Source: Rhizobium croatiense (GTDB lineage: Bacteria > Pseudomonadota > Alphaproteobacteria > Rhizobiales > Rhizobiaceae). Taken from it: a stretch of 64,000 nt of DNA. The notes under the pieces are model-generated. The model ran no database searches, was not told the DNA's origin, and saw nothing but the letters and a program-made list of their open reading frames with translations. Positions 18,301-27,245 of the stretch are shown here, in pieces. The position numbers were made by a program, and so were the translations under genes. How positions within the stretch are numbered: the stretch's first letter is position 1; each line of letters opens with the position of its first letter. The stretch is taken from the NCBI RefSeq assembly GCF_019793465.1, contig NZ_JAILYJ010000005.1, forward strand, positions 124,001 through 188,000. The letters are read 5' to 3'.

Positions 18301-20154
18301 ATGAAAATCAAGCTCCCGCACGCCAGCCTTCGCTTGTCGCCTGCAGCGCCAGCTAGGCCCGCCGATCCGGCGCTCGGCGAGCTGCCGGTCTGGAAGCTGC
18401 AGGACCTCTATCCCTCCGCCACGTCAACGGCCTTCGTCGCCGACATGGAAAAGGCCGGCAAGGCCGCGATCGCCTTCGAGGAAAAGTGGAAGGGCAAACT
18501 CGCCGACGCCGCGACGAAAACCGGCACCGAGGGCATCGGCGCGGCGCTGAAGGAATATGAGGCGCTTGATGACATCATGGGCCGCCTCGGCTCCTTTGCC
18601 GGCCTGACTTATTTCTCCGACACCACAAACCCGACCAACGGCAAGCTCTACGGCGACGTGCAGGCCAAGATCACCGAATTCTCAGGCCATCTCCTGTTCT
18701 TCGCGCTGGAACTGAACCGCATCGACGACGCGGTCATCGACGCCTGCATCGCCAACGACCCCGATGCCGGCCATTATCGCCCCTGGCTCATCGACCTCAG
18801 GAAAGACAAGCCCTATCAGCTCGATGACAGGCTGGAGCAGCTCTTCCTCGAAAAGTCGATGACATCGGCCTCCGCCTTCAATCGCCTGTTCGACGAAACC
18901 ATGGCGGAACTCCGCTACGAGATCGATGGCGAGAAAGTGCCGCTCGAAGTGGCCTTGAACATGTTGCAGGAGAAGGATCCGGACGTGCGCCGCAAGGCCG
19001 CCATGGCGCTCGCCGAAACCTTCAAGGCCAATATCCGCATCTTTACGCTGATCACCAACACGCTTGCCAAGGACAAGGATATCTCCGACCGCTGGCGCGG
19101 CTTCGAGGACATTGCCGACTCCAGGCACCTCGCAAACCGTGTCGAGCGCGAGGTCGTCGATGCGCTCGCCGCCGCCGTCCGGGAAGCCTATCCCCGCCTT
19201 TCGCACCGCTATTATAAGATGAAGGCGAAATGGCTCGGCATGGAGCAGATGAACTTCTGGGACCGCAACGCGCCGCTTCCGGAAACCTCCAGCGCCGTCA
19301 TCTCCTGGTCGGAGGCAAAGGACACGGTGCTATCGGCCTATGGCAATTTCGCCCCCGAGATGGCCGATATTGCCAGGCGCTTCTTCGATGAACAATGGAT
19401 CGATGCCCCGGTTCGCCCCGGCAAGGCGCCCGGCGCCTTTGCCCATCCGACGGTTCCCTCCGCCCATCCCTATGTGCTCGTCAACTATATGGGCAAGCCG
19501 CGCGACGTGATGACGCTTGCCCACGAACTCGGGCACGGCGTGCACCAGGTCCTGGCCGGCGCGCAAGGGGCGCTGATGTGCCAGACGCCGCTGACGCTTG
19601 CCGAAACTGCCTCCGTCTTCGGCGAGATGCTGACCTTTCGCACGCTTCTCGAAAAGACCACCGACAACCGCGAGCGCAAAGCGATGCTCGCCCAGAAGGT
19701 CGAGGACATGATCAACACGGTCGTGCGCCAGATCGCCTTCTACGAGTTCGAACGCCAGCTGCACACCGCCCGCAAATCAGGTGAACTCACCGCCGACGAC
19801 ATCGGCGAACTCTGGCTCTCCGTCCAGTCCGAGAGCCTCGGGCCGGCGATCAGCATCTCCGAGGGCTACGAGACCTATTGGGCCTATATCCCCCACTTCA
19901 TCCACTCGCCCTTTTATGTCTACGCCTATGCTTTCGGCGATTGCCTGGTGAATTCGCTCTATGCCGTCTACCGGAAGGCCGAGAAGGGCTTTCAGGAAAA
20001 GTATTTCGAACTGCTGAAGGCCGGCGGCACCAAGCATCATTCCGAACTGCTGAAGCCTTTCGGCCTCGACGCCACCGATCCGTCGTTCTGGAGCCAGGGC
20101 CTGTCGATGATCGAAGGGCTGATCGATGAGTTGGAGGCTTTGGATAGGGCGTAA
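18301..20154 (+). CDS. pepF: M3-family oligoendopeptidase F
   Basis: A 617-residue zinc metallopeptidase that degrades oligopeptides in the cytosol. The zinc motif HELGHG (HExxH) is near residue 407, followed by the third ligand region in TASVFGEML near 440. N-terminal PVWKLQDLYPSATSTAFVADMEKA and the rest are of the PepF / M3B subfamily. The start at 18301 is chosen because GGAGAGG lies 15 bases upstream and the homologous protein begins here; a longer in-frame reading through 17857 overlaps the divergent regulator and is discarded. A rhizobial palindromic repeat follows. Confidence 0.93.
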   Translation: MKIKLPHASLRLSPAAPARPADPALGELPVWKLQDLYPSATSTAFVADMEKAGKAAIAFEEKWKGKLADAATKTGTEGIGAALKEYEALDDIMGRLGSFAGLTYFSDTTNPTNGKLYGDVQAKITEFSGHLLFFALELNRIDDAVIDACIANDPDAGHYRPWLIDLRKDKPYQLDDRLEQLFLEKSMTSASAFNRLFDETMAELRYEIDGEKVPLEVALNMLQEKDPDVRRKAAMALAETFKANIRIFTLITNTLAKDKDISDRWRGFEDIADSRHLANRVEREVVDALAAAVREAYPRLSHRYYKMKAKWLGMEQMNFWDRNAPLPETSSAVISWSEAKDTVLSAYGNFAPEMADIARRFFDEQWIDAPVRPGKAPGAFAHPTVPSAHPYVLVNYMGKPRDVMTLAHELGHGVHQVLAGAQGALMCQTPLTLAETASVFGEMLTFRTLLEKTTDNRERKAMLAQKVEDMINTVVRQIAFYEFERQLHTARKSGELTADDIGELWLSVQSESLGPAISISEGYETYWAYIPHFIHSPFYVYAYAFGDCLVNSLYAVYRKAEKGFQEKYFELLKAGGTKHHSELLKPFGLDATDPSFWSQGLSMIEGLIDELEALDRA

Positions 20155-20165
20155 GAGAGCGAGTC

Positions 20166-20312
20166 CCTTCTCCCCTCGGGGAGAAGGTGCCGGCAGGTGG
20201 ATGAGGGGGCGACACGGCAGAACCTCTCCTTCGCATACGCTGAGGACGTCGCTTCGCTCCACCTCATCTGCCCCTCGGGCATCTTCTCCCCGAGGGGAGA
20301 AGAGAGAAAATA
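20166..20312. repeat. RIME-like rhizobial intergenic mosaic repeat
   Basis: About 147 bases between pepF and pabB. The left end is a palindrome CCTTCTCCCC-tcg-GGGGAGAAGG, the right end another, CTTCTCCCC-gag-GGGGAGAAG, and the middle carries GTGGATGAGGGG and CACCTCATC in inverted order. This layout resembles the RIME elements scattered in Rhizobium genomes between genes. It is non-coding and might act as a transcript end or mRNA stabiliser. Name assignment rests on memory of the motif and should be confirmed by alignment. Confidence 0.7.
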
Positions 20313-20369
20313 TCTGAGGCTCCCGATCGCATCTGAGCAATGGGGAGCAGAACAAACCGAAAGCGTTGC

Positions 20370-21527
20370 GTGGCAGATCAACCCTATATTCTCTTCCGCG
20401 ACGACACATCAGGCCAGGTGATGCTTTTCGCCGAACCTGTGGAGATCATCGCCGCGCGAACGCCCGCCGAATTCTTCAGCGGCCTCGCCCGCATGGAAGA
20501 AGCAAGGGCCGAAGGCAAATGGCTTGCCGGTTACATGGCCTACGAGGCCGGGTATCTCTTCGAGGAAAAACTTGCTTCCTTCGCCGGCGAAAATCGCAAA
20601 ACGCCCCTTCTCCTATTCGGCGTCTTCGACGCGCCGCAACCGGACACACATCCGCTCGCTCAGCCGAAACAGCGTCTCGAAAACGAGGAATTCCTCACCG
20701 AACCGAAAGCCGCCTGGGATTTCCCTATATATAAAGAGCGCTTCGACCGGCTTCACGAGCATCTCAGGCTCGGCGACGCCTACCAGGCGAACCTCACCAT
20801 GCCGATCGAGGTCCGCTGGAACGGCGATCCTCGCGCCGCCTTCTGGTCGCTGATCGAACGCCAGCCGGTCAAATACGGCGCGCTGGTCGATCTCGGCGGC
20901 CCCGTCATCCTGTCGCGCTCGCCCGAACTGTTCTTCCGCACCGATGAGCAAGGCTGGATCGAGACCCATCCGATGAAAGGCACTGCCAAACGCGGCGCCA
21001 CCGCCGCCGAGGATGCCGAAATCATCACCGCCATGCGCAACGATATCAAGACGCAGGCCGAAAACCGCATGATCGTCGATCTGCTGCGCAACGATATCTC
21101 CCGCATCACCGAGGTCGGCACGCTCGATGTCCCGAAGCTCTTCGATGTCGAGACCTATCCGACCGTCCACCAGATGGTCAGCCATGTGCAGGCGAGGCTG
21201 CGCCCCGGCCTTTCGATTCGCGATATCTTTGCCGCCCTCTTTCCCTGCGGCTCGATCACCGGGGCGCCGAAGATGCGGGCGATGGAAATCCTCCACGCGC
21301 TCGAAGATGCGCCCCGCGATGCCTATTGCGGCGCGATCGGCATGATCTCGCCCAGCGGCGCCATGCGTTTCTCCGTCGCCATCCGCACCATCACGCTTTT
21401 TGAGCGCGGCAGGGCCGTCTTCAATGTCGGCGGCGGCATCGTCTTCGATTCGACCGCCGAGGCCGAATACGAGGAGTGCCTGCTCAAGGCCCGCTTCGCC
21501 GTCGGCGACCAATGGATCGCGCGATGA
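20370..21527 (+). CDS. pabB: Aminodeoxychorismate synthase component I
   Basis: A ~385-residue chorismate-binding enzyme. It makes 4-amino-4-deoxychorismate from chorismate and ammonia for folate. Motifs: LAGYMAYEAGYLFEE near 50, KERFDRLHEHLRLGDAYQANLT near 120, SPELFFR near 180, HPMKGTAKRG near 205, the LLRNDISRI block near 240, the active-site CGSITGAPKMRAMEIL near 295, and GAIGMIS. Start GTG at 20370 gives MADQPYILFRDD as in relatives; the ATG at 20340 adds ten residues next to the repeat. Its stop overlaps the next gene start by four bases. Confidence 0.88.
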   Translation: MADQPYILFRDDTSGQVMLFAEPVEIIAARTPAEFFSGLARMEEARAEGKWLAGYMAYEAGYLFEEKLASFAGENRKTPLLLFGVFDAPQPDTHPLAQPKQRLENEEFLTEPKAAWDFPIYKERFDRLHEHLRLGDAYQANLTMPIEVRWNGDPRAAFWSLIERQPVKYGALVDLGGPVILSRSPELFFRTDEQGWIETHPMKGTAKRGATAAEDAEIITAMRNDIKTQAENRMIVDLLRNDISRITEVGTLDVPKLFDVETYPTVHQMVSHVQARLRPGLSIRDIFAALFPCGSITGAPKMRAMEILHALEDAPRDAYCGAIGMISPSGAMRFSVAIRTITLFERGRAVFNVGGGIVFDSTAEAEYEECLLKARFAVGDQWIAR

Positions 21528-22153
21528 CCGACTTTTCGCTGATTGAGACGCTGCGCTGGCAGCCCGGCGACGGCTTCATCCGCCTGCGGCTACATCTCGC
21601 CCGGCTTTCCCGCTCCGCCCGTCGCCTCGGCTTCCCGCAGCCGATCGAGGCGGCCGCCAAGCTCGAGGACGCCGTTGCAGGATGTGCCGGTCCGCTGCGC
21701 ATCCGCCTGACCTTCGACGCGCAGGGCCGCATCGAGGTAACGAGGGCGGCTTTCGTGCCGCTGGCACCGGAGACGGTCTGGACGGTGCGCCTCGCCGAGA
21801 CCCGCCTTGATTCCACCGACAGGCTGCTGCGCCACAAAACCACGCGCCGCGCCGTCTACGAGGTGGCGCGCGCCGAATATGCGCCCGATGAGGCCGATGA
21901 TGTCATCCTGCTGAACGAGCGCGGCGAGGTCTGCGAGGGCACCATCACCTCCGTCTTCCTGGATGACGGGACCGGCACGCTGCGCACTCCGCCGATCTCC
22001 TGCGGCCTGCTTGCGGGCGTGCTGCGCACCGAGCTCATTTGCGCGCGCAAGGCGCGTGTCGGCCGCCTCACACTTGCCGATCTCGATGGCGGCACGCTTT
22101 ATATCGGCAACTCGCTGCGCGGCCTGATCCGCGCCAATCTTGTCAGGAGCTGA
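21524..22153 (+). CDS. pabC: Class IV aminotransferase, aminodeoxychorismate lyase-like (PabC)
   Basis: A 209-residue PLP fold-type IV protein. It opens MTDFSLIETLRWQPGDGFIRLRLHLARLSRSARRLGF, has the PLP-lysine in RLLRHKTTRRAVYEVARAE near residue 105, and LLNERGEVCEGTITSVFLDDG near 133, where the glutamate and the EGT(I/N)xxVF pattern bind the cofactor phosphate and ring nitrogen. Coupling to pabB (ATGA at 21524) makes it the likely lyase that releases p-aminobenzoate from aminodeoxychorismate. It is shorter than E. coli PabC (269), as usual for this alphaproteobacterial group. Confidence 0.82.
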   Translation: MTDFSLIETLRWQPGDGFIRLRLHLARLSRSARRLGFPQPIEAAAKLEDAVAGCAGPLRIRLTFDAQGRIEVTRAAFVPLAPETVWTVRLAETRLDSTDRLLRHKTTRRAVYEVARAEYAPDEADDVILLNERGEVCEGTITSVFLDDGTGTLRTPPISCGLLAGVLRTELICARKARVGRLTLADLDGGTLYIGNSLRGLIRANLVRS

Positions 22154-22155
22154 CC

Positions 22156-22440
22156 ATGTTCATTCTCTCCCTCACCTATCGCAAGTCCAATGACGAAGCC
22201 GACAGGTACATGGAGCCGCACATGGCCTGGGTGAAAGAGGGTTATGCCAAGGGCTGGTTCCTCGCCTCCGGCCGCAAGATACCGCGTACCGGCGGCGTAA
22301 TCCTCGCCATCGGCGACCGCGCCGCGATCGAGGCCTATGTCGCCGCCGATCCCTTCACCATCCATGGCGTCGCCGCATACGACATTACCGAGCTCGCCGT
22401 GACGACGACGGCCGAAGGGTTGGAAATCCTGAAACGCTGA
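22156..22440 (+). CDS. YciI-like protein
   Basis: A 94-residue ferredoxin-fold protein of the YciI family: MFILSLTYRKSNDEADRYMEPHMAWVKEGYAKGWFLASGRKIPRTGGVILA then AIEAYVAADPF. The His and Asp of PHMAWV and DPF are the residues conserved at the proposed active site. It starts two bases after the class IV aminotransferase stop, with GGAGCTGACC before the ATG, so it belongs to the pabB operon. Molecular function is not established. Confidence 0.85.
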   Translation: MFILSLTYRKSNDEADRYMEPHMAWVKEGYAKGWFLASGRKIPRTGGVILAIGDRAAIEAYVAADPFTIHGVAAYDITELAVTTTAEGLEILKR

Positions 22441-22632
22441 TTTCTACAGAGCGGGGTGCATGTTCCCGTCGCCCCTTGCCGGCCCGCCCGCCCGATATTT
22501 GACCTTTCCCCCTCAACGCTCTTTATTGTGACGCCGTTTTGTGGTTAGAGCCGGTCACCTCGCAATTTCTGCGGCAATTTCAAAAGAATTCTTCAGGCTG
22601 ATCGCCTTCGTCCCCTTCCACAGGAGAAAAGA

Positions 22633-24084
22633 ATGACGGAAAAGAATCATCCGGTATATGCCGAAATTACCGGTCCGATCGTGATGATCGGCTTTGGCTC
22701 CATCGGCCGCGGCACCCTGCCGCTGATCGAGCGCCACTTCAAATTCGACAAGAGCCGGATGGTCGTCATCGACCCGCGTGAAGAACCCTCCGACATGGAG
22801 ATTCTGAAGAAGCACGGCGTCCGCCACATCAAGGAATATGTCACCAAGGACAATTACAAGGAGCTGCTGAAGCCGCTCCTGACGGAAGGTGAAGGCCAGG
22901 GCTTCTGCGTCAACCTCTCGGTCGACACCTCCTCGCTCGACATCATCAAGCTCTGCCGCAAGCTCGACGTTCTCTATATCGACACGGTCGTCGAGCCCTG
23001 GCTCGGCTTCTATTTCGACAAGAGCATGAGCAACGCCGACCGCACCAACTATGCGCTGCGCGAAACCGTGCGCAAGGAAAAGGCGAAGAACCCGGGCGGC
23101 GCCACCGCCGTCTCCACCTGCGGCGCCAATCCGGGCATGGTCTCCTGGTTCGTCAAGCAGGCGCTGGTCAACCTCGCCAATGACATCGGCGTCAAGTTCG
23201 AGGAGCCGGACCAGCACGATCGCGAAGGCTGGGCCAAGCTGATGAAGAAGCTCGGCGTCAAGGGCATCCACATTGCCGAGCGCGACACCCAGCGCACCAA
23301 GCATCCGAAGCCGCTCAACGTCTTCTGGAACACATGGTCCGTCGAAGGCTTCATCTCCGAAGGCATGCAGCCGGCCGAACTCGGCTGGGGCACGCATGAA
23401 GAATGGATGCCGAAGAACGCCAAGAAGCACAAGAAGGGCAACAAGGCGGCGATCTACCTGGAGCAGCCGGGCGCCAACACCCGCGTGCGCACCTGGTGCC
23501 CGACACCCGGTCCGCAATATGGCTTCCTCGTCACCCATAACGAGTCGATCTCGATCGCCGATTATTTCACGGTCCGCGACAAGGACGGCGAAGTGACCTT
23601 CCGCCCGACCTGCCACTACGCCTACCATCCGGCCAATGACGCCGTGCTCTCCCTGCACGAGATGTTCGGCAATGGTGGCACGTCGCAGCCGGTCCATCAC
23701 GTTCTCGACGAGGACGAATTGGAGGACGGCATCGACGAACTCGGCGTCCTGCTTTACGGCCATGAGAAGAACGCCTACTGGTACGGCTCGCGACTGTCGC
23801 TCGAAGAAACCCGCCGCATCGCGCCCTACCAGAACGCCACCGGCCTGCAGGTCACATCAGCCGTTCTCGCCGGCATGGTCTGGGCGCTGGAACACCCGAC
23901 GGCCGGCATCGTCGAAGCCGACGAGATCGACTACAAGCGCTGCCTCGAAGTGCAGATGCCCTATCTCGGCCCGGTCGAAGGTCATTACACCGACTGGACC
24001 CCGCTCGACGGCCGCCCGGGCCTCTTCCCAGAGGATATCGACACTAAGGATCCGTGGCAGTTCCGCAACATTCTCGTTCGCTGA
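22633..24084 (+). CDS. hss: Homospermidine synthase
   Basis: A 483-residue NAD-dependent enzyme that joins aminobutyl groups of putrescine (or putrescine and spermidine) to form sym-homospermidine, a major polyamine of rhizobia. The Rossmann motif IVMIGFGSIGRGTLPLIER is near residue 20, followed by VVIDPREEPSDM; STCGANPGMVSWFVKQAL near 165 and the C-terminal GMVWALEHPTAGIVEADEIDY are of the bacterial saccharopine-reductase-like homospermidine synthases. AGGAGAAAAGA sits before the ATG. A strong terminator follows the stop. Confidence 0.94.
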   Translation: MTEKNHPVYAEITGPIVMIGFGSIGRGTLPLIERHFKFDKSRMVVIDPREEPSDMEILKKHGVRHIKEYVTKDNYKELLKPLLTEGEGQGFCVNLSVDTSSLDIIKLCRKLDVLYIDTVVEPWLGFYFDKSMSNADRTNYALRETVRKEKAKNPGGATAVSTCGANPGMVSWFVKQALVNLANDIGVKFEEPDQHDREGWAKLMKKLGVKGIHIAERDTQRTKHPKPLNVFWNTWSVEGFISEGMQPAELGWGTHEEWMPKNAKKHKKGNKAAIYLEQPGANTRVRTWCPTPGPQYGFLVTHNESISIADYFTVRDKDGEVTFRPTCHYAYHPANDAVLSLHEMFGNGGTSQPVHHVLDEDELEDGIDELGVLLYGHEKNAYWYGSRLSLEETRRIAPYQNATGLQVTSAVLAGMVWALEHPTAGIVEADEIDYKRCLEVQMPYLGPVEGHYTDWTPLDGRPGLFPEDIDTKDPWQFRNILVR

Positions 24085-24106
24085 GAGTGCTCGCACACGC
24101 TCGATG

Positions 24107-24133
24107 ATGCCCGCCGCAAGGCGGGCATTTTTG
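24107..24133 (+). terminator. Rho-independent terminator after homospermidine synthase
   Basis: ATGCCCGCC (24107-24115) pairs with GGCGGGCAT (24120-24128) around GCAA, followed by TTTTTG. Confidence 0.85.
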
Positions 24134-24254
24134 TAACGCTGGCTGTATAAATGGCGCCCCCGCCGCGCCAAGCCTTGCCATCATGGCGGGCGCACGCCAT
24201 GTTTTGCCCGAGCTTGGCGGGTGACCGCCACGCCGAATCGCCGGGAGAAGCCTT

Positions 24255-24629
24255 ATGAAAATCAGAACTGGTCTCGTTCTTGTCGGTGCCGCGGCCGCTC
24301 TTGCCGCCTGCGTTTCATCGGAGCCGCGACAGAGGGCGGTGGCAGTCGCCCCACCCGTTACGAATTCTGTTGAAGGCGAATGGACGGATGCCAATGGCTT
24401 AACCTCCACCTTCACAGGTGGGCAGTTTGTAACTCGCACAAGCGACGGAACAAACACGCAGATGGCATCGGGAACTTATACGGTCGGACCTGATCAAATT
24501 ATTCAGATTAACCTTTACTCGAATGTGAAAAAAACAAGCTCTCTCGTCAATTGCGCCCTCATTGGACCAAGCCAGCTTAATTGCACGACCGCAGCAGGGT
24601 CCCAGTTCACCCTTTCCCGCCGCGGCTGA
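24255..24629 (+). CDS. omp10: Omp10-like outer-membrane lipoprotein
   Basis: A 124-residue lipoprotein: signal MKIRTGLVLVGAAAALAAC with lipobox LAAC (cysteine 19). The mature part, VEGEWTDANGLTSTFTGGQFVTRTSDG ... VNCALIGPSQLNCTTAAGSQFTLSRR, matches Brucella Omp10 along its length, with the two conserved cysteines in the VNCAL..QLNCT block. It probably folds as a small lipocalin-like barrel on the inner face of the outer membrane. Codon use is more AT-rich than neighbours in the C-terminal half. Confidence 0.85.
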   Translation: MKIRTGLVLVGAAAALAACVSSEPRQRAVAVAPPVTNSVEGEWTDANGLTSTFTGGQFVTRTSDGTNTQMASGTYTVGPDQIIQINLYSNVKKTSSLVNCALIGPSQLNCTTAAGSQFTLSRRG

Positions 24630-24657
24630 AAGTGAGGTGATAGGCCGAAAGCACACC

Positions 24658-24977
24658 ATGCGGGCCGTCGCCGGTTACCTTATCCTGCTGCTCGCAATGC
24701 CGCTTGCCGCGTTGGCCGTCGTTTTGCCGGCCAACGTCTATCGTGCCCAGGGCATCGATGCTCCCGATGCGACGGACCGCTGCAGGTGTTGATCTTCGCC
24801 CCGCCGGTCGTGCTGATCTATGGCGTCGGCGCGCTCCTTGTCTATCGCGCCGGGCGACGCTTTCATCGCCTCCTTCCCCCTCTCTGCCTGATCATAGCGC
24901 TCTCTGCGGTTCCGAATATTGCCGAGGCCGTGCACGAACTCCACCGAAACGACGCCGGCGGCGAATGCCGGGGGTAG
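24658..24977 (+). pseudogene. Two-part membrane protein gene, likely broken by a one-base frameshift
   Basis: The ATG at 24658 gives MRAVAGYLILLLAMPLAALAVVLPANVYRAQGIDAPD and then runs into a stop at 24790-24792. In the frame just beyond, CDGPLQVLIFAPPVVLIYGVGALLVYR... continues to 24977. Inserting one T in GATGCGAC (about 24769) would fuse both into a single ~106-residue protein with two or three membrane segments. Thus it is most simply a frameshifted small membrane protein gene. A sequencing error or a real two-gene overlap cannot be excluded. Confidence 0.55.
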
Positions 24978-24992
24978 CAGCCGGCTTTTTTG
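24955..24992 (+). terminator. Terminator-like hairpin at the end of the broken membrane-protein gene
   Basis: GCCGGC (24955-24960) pairs with GCCGGC (24981-24986) over a ~20-base loop, followed by six T (24987-24992). It overlaps the last codons of the upstream reading frame. Confidence 0.5.
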
Positions 24993-25143
24993 TCCCGCCC
25001 CTCTTGGAAAGAGTGCCGTCTGGCCCAGCTTTCCCTTGCAGTCATATGCCGTGTCATGGAACATCGGCATGCCGGGTACCGCCACGGCGGACTATGGAAG
25101 GGATCGGCGAGGGGGATCTTTCGCCTCAATCAGGAGAACAGGG

Positions 25144-27120
25144 ATGACGAAGTCTTTCAGCTTCGGTCTTTTGACCGCGTCCATGCTGGCGCTGAGCGCG
25201 GGCGCCGCCTTTGCGGATTACGAACTCAATATTCTTCATATCAACGATTTCCATTCCCGCATCGAATCGATCAACAAGTTCGATTCCACCTGCTCGGCCG
25301 AGGAGGAAGGCAAGAAGGAATGCTTCGGCGGTGCTGCCCGCCTGAAGACCGCGATCGACCAGCGCCGCCAGGCGCTATCGGGCAAGAATGTCCTTCTGCT
25401 GAATGCTGGCGACAATTTCCAGGGCTCGCTCTTCTACACCACCTACAAGGGCGCGGCCGAAGCCGAATTCCTGAACCTGATGAAGTTCGACGCCATGACC
25501 GTCGGCAACCATGAATTCGACGATAGCGAGGATGGTCTTGCGACCTTCCTCGATAAGGTGCAATTCCCCGTCGTGACGGCGAACGTCAAGGCGACGGCTG
25601 CCTCCAAGCTCGGCGACCGCATCAAGCCGTCGCTGGTGCTCGATGTCGGCGGCCAGAAGATCGGCATCGTCGGCGCCGTCACCAATGATACGCCCGAATT
25701 GTCCTCTCCCGGCCCGAATGTCACCATCGCCGATGACGTCCAGTCCATTACTACAGCGGTTCAGGAGCTGAAGGGCCAGGGCGTCAACAAGATCATTGCG
25801 CTCACCCATGTCGGGTATCCCCGCGACCTCGCCGTCATCGCCAAGATTCCGGATGTCGATGTCGTCGTCGGCGGCCATTCCCACAGCCTGCTGTCCAACA
25901 CCGATCCGAAGGCTGAAGGCCCATATCCGACGATGGTCGACAATCCCGGCGGCTACAAGGTGCCGGTCGTCCAGGCTGCCTCCTACAGCAAATATCTCGG
26001 TGATATCGTCGTCAATTTCGACGACAGCGGCGTCGTCAAGGATGCCAAGGGCGACCCGATCTTGATCGACTCGTCCTTCACGCCCGACCCGGCCGTCGTC
26101 ACCCGCGTCGCCGAACTCGCAAAGCCGATCGAGGAATTGCGCAAGAAGGTGATCGGCGCCTCCGAAGCTCCGATCGAGGGCGATCGTAAAGTCTGCCGCG
26201 TCAAGGAATGCTCGATGGGCAATCTGGTGGCCGACGCCATGCTTGACCGCACGAAGAACCAGGGCGTCACCATCGCCGTTCAGAACGGCGGCGGGCTGCG
26301 TGCGTCGATCGACGGCGGCGATGTCACCCAGGGCGAGGTCATCACCGTGCTGCCCTTCCAGAACACGCTCGCCACTTTCGAGGCCACCGGCGCAGACGTC
26401 GTCAAGGCGCTCGAAAACGGCGTCAGCCAGATCGATCAGGGCGCCGGCCGCTTTCCGCAGGTCGCCGGCCTGAAATTCTCGTTCGACCAGTCCAAGCCTG
26501 TCGGCAGCCGCGTCAGCGATGTCCAGGTGAAGGACGGCGACAGTTTCGCTCCGATCGACCAGGCCAAGACCTACAAGCTCGCCACCAACAACTTCATGCG
26601 GGCCGGCGGCGACGGCTATTCGATCTTCAAGGAAGGCAAGAATGCCTATGATTACGGCCCGGATCTCGCCGACGTAACCGCCGAGTATCTGGCTGCGCAT
26701 TCGCCTTACAAGCCTTATACCGATGGCCGCGTGACGGAAATCGGCGCGACGGTGGCGCAGGCGCCGGCACCAACGACCCAACCAGCCCCCGCCCCTGCGG
26801 CTCCGGCAACGCCGGCACCAACCGCCGAGCCCGCCCCTGCTCCTGCCGCGCCGGCAGCACCCGCTCCAGCCACCGAGCCTGCTCCGGCCGCACCGGCCGC
26901 ACCCGCGCCCGCCCCGGAACCGACGCCGGCGCCGGCAGCCTCCGCGCCTGCGGCAACGACGCCCTCGACCCATGTGATCGCCGCGGGCGACACCTTCTGG
27001 GATCTCGCCGAGACCTTCTATGGCGACGGCACGCTGTGGCGGAAGCTTTCGGAAGCCAACGGCAAGCCGGACCCGCGCCACCTGACGGTCGGCAAGGAGA
27101 TCCAGGTTCCCGCCAAGTAA
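25144..27120 (+). CDS. Exported 5'-nucleotidase / UshA-type metallophosphoesterase with C-terminal LysM
   Basis: A 658-residue secreted enzyme. Signal peptide MTKSFSFGLLTASMLALSAGAAFADY. Metallophosphoesterase domain, ~25-290: LNILHINDFHSRIE, LLNAGDNFQGS, VGNHEFDD, THVGYPRD and VGGHSHSL supply the two-metal ligands. The 5'-nucleotidase C-terminal domain follows, ~330-530 (NLVADAMLDR, NGGGLRASIDGGDVT, ATNNFMRAGGDGY). Then an Ala/Pro-rich linker (~535-605) and a single LysM module (HVIAAGDTFWDLAETFYGDGTLWRKLSEANG). The LysM would hold the nucleotidase on peptidoglycan, which is unusual for UshA relatives. AGGAGAACAGGG precedes the ATG. Confidence 0.92.
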   Translation: MTKSFSFGLLTASMLALSAGAAFADYELNILHINDFHSRIESINKFDSTCSAEEEGKKECFGGAARLKTAIDQRRQALSGKNVLLLNAGDNFQGSLFYTTYKGAAEAEFLNLMKFDAMTVGNHEFDDSEDGLATFLDKVQFPVVTANVKATAASKLGDRIKPSLVLDVGGQKIGIVGAVTNDTPELSSPGPNVTIADDVQSITTAVQELKGQGVNKIIALTHVGYPRDLAVIAKIPDVDVVVGGHSHSLLSNTDPKAEGPYPTMVDNPGGYKVPVVQAASYSKYLGDIVVNFDDSGVVKDAKGDPILIDSSFTPDPAVVTRVAELAKPIEELRKKVIGASEAPIEGDRKVCRVKECSMGNLVADAMLDRTKNQGVTIAVQNGGGLRASIDGGDVTQGEVITVLPFQNTLATFEATGADVVKALENGVSQIDQGAGRFPQVAGLKFSFDQSKPVGSRVSDVQVKDGDSFAPIDQAKTYKLATNNFMRAGGDGYSIFKEGKNAYDYGPDLADVTAEYLAAHSPYKPYTDGRVTEIGATVAQAPAPTTQPAPAPAAPATPAPTAEPAPAPAAPAAPAPATEPAPAAPAAPAPAPEPTPAPAASAPAATTPSTHVIAAGDTFWDLAETFYGDGTLWRKLSEANGKPDPRHLTVGKEIQVPAK

Positions 27121-27142
27121 GACGAATTGTCTCGACGCCATC

Positions 27143-27178
27143 AGCCGGCCCGGGGTTTCCCGGGCCGGCTTTTCTTTC
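27143..27178 (+). terminator. Rho-independent terminator after the 5'-nucleotidase gene
   Basis: AGCCGGCCCGG (27143-27153) pairs with CCGGGCCGGCT (27160-27170) around GGTTTC, followed by TTTCTTTC. Confidence 0.85.
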
Positions 27179-27245
27179 TATAGGGTGGAACCATGATCTC
27201 GCGGCTGCGTATGAGCCGGTGGGACAAAAGAGCGTTGGGACCAGA

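Noticed and set aside
22441-22632. Riboswitch-like leader upstream of homospermidine synthase
   Set aside because: The 192-base gap has no conserved motif that I can match to polyamine or SAM-type elements; it probably holds an ordinary promoter.
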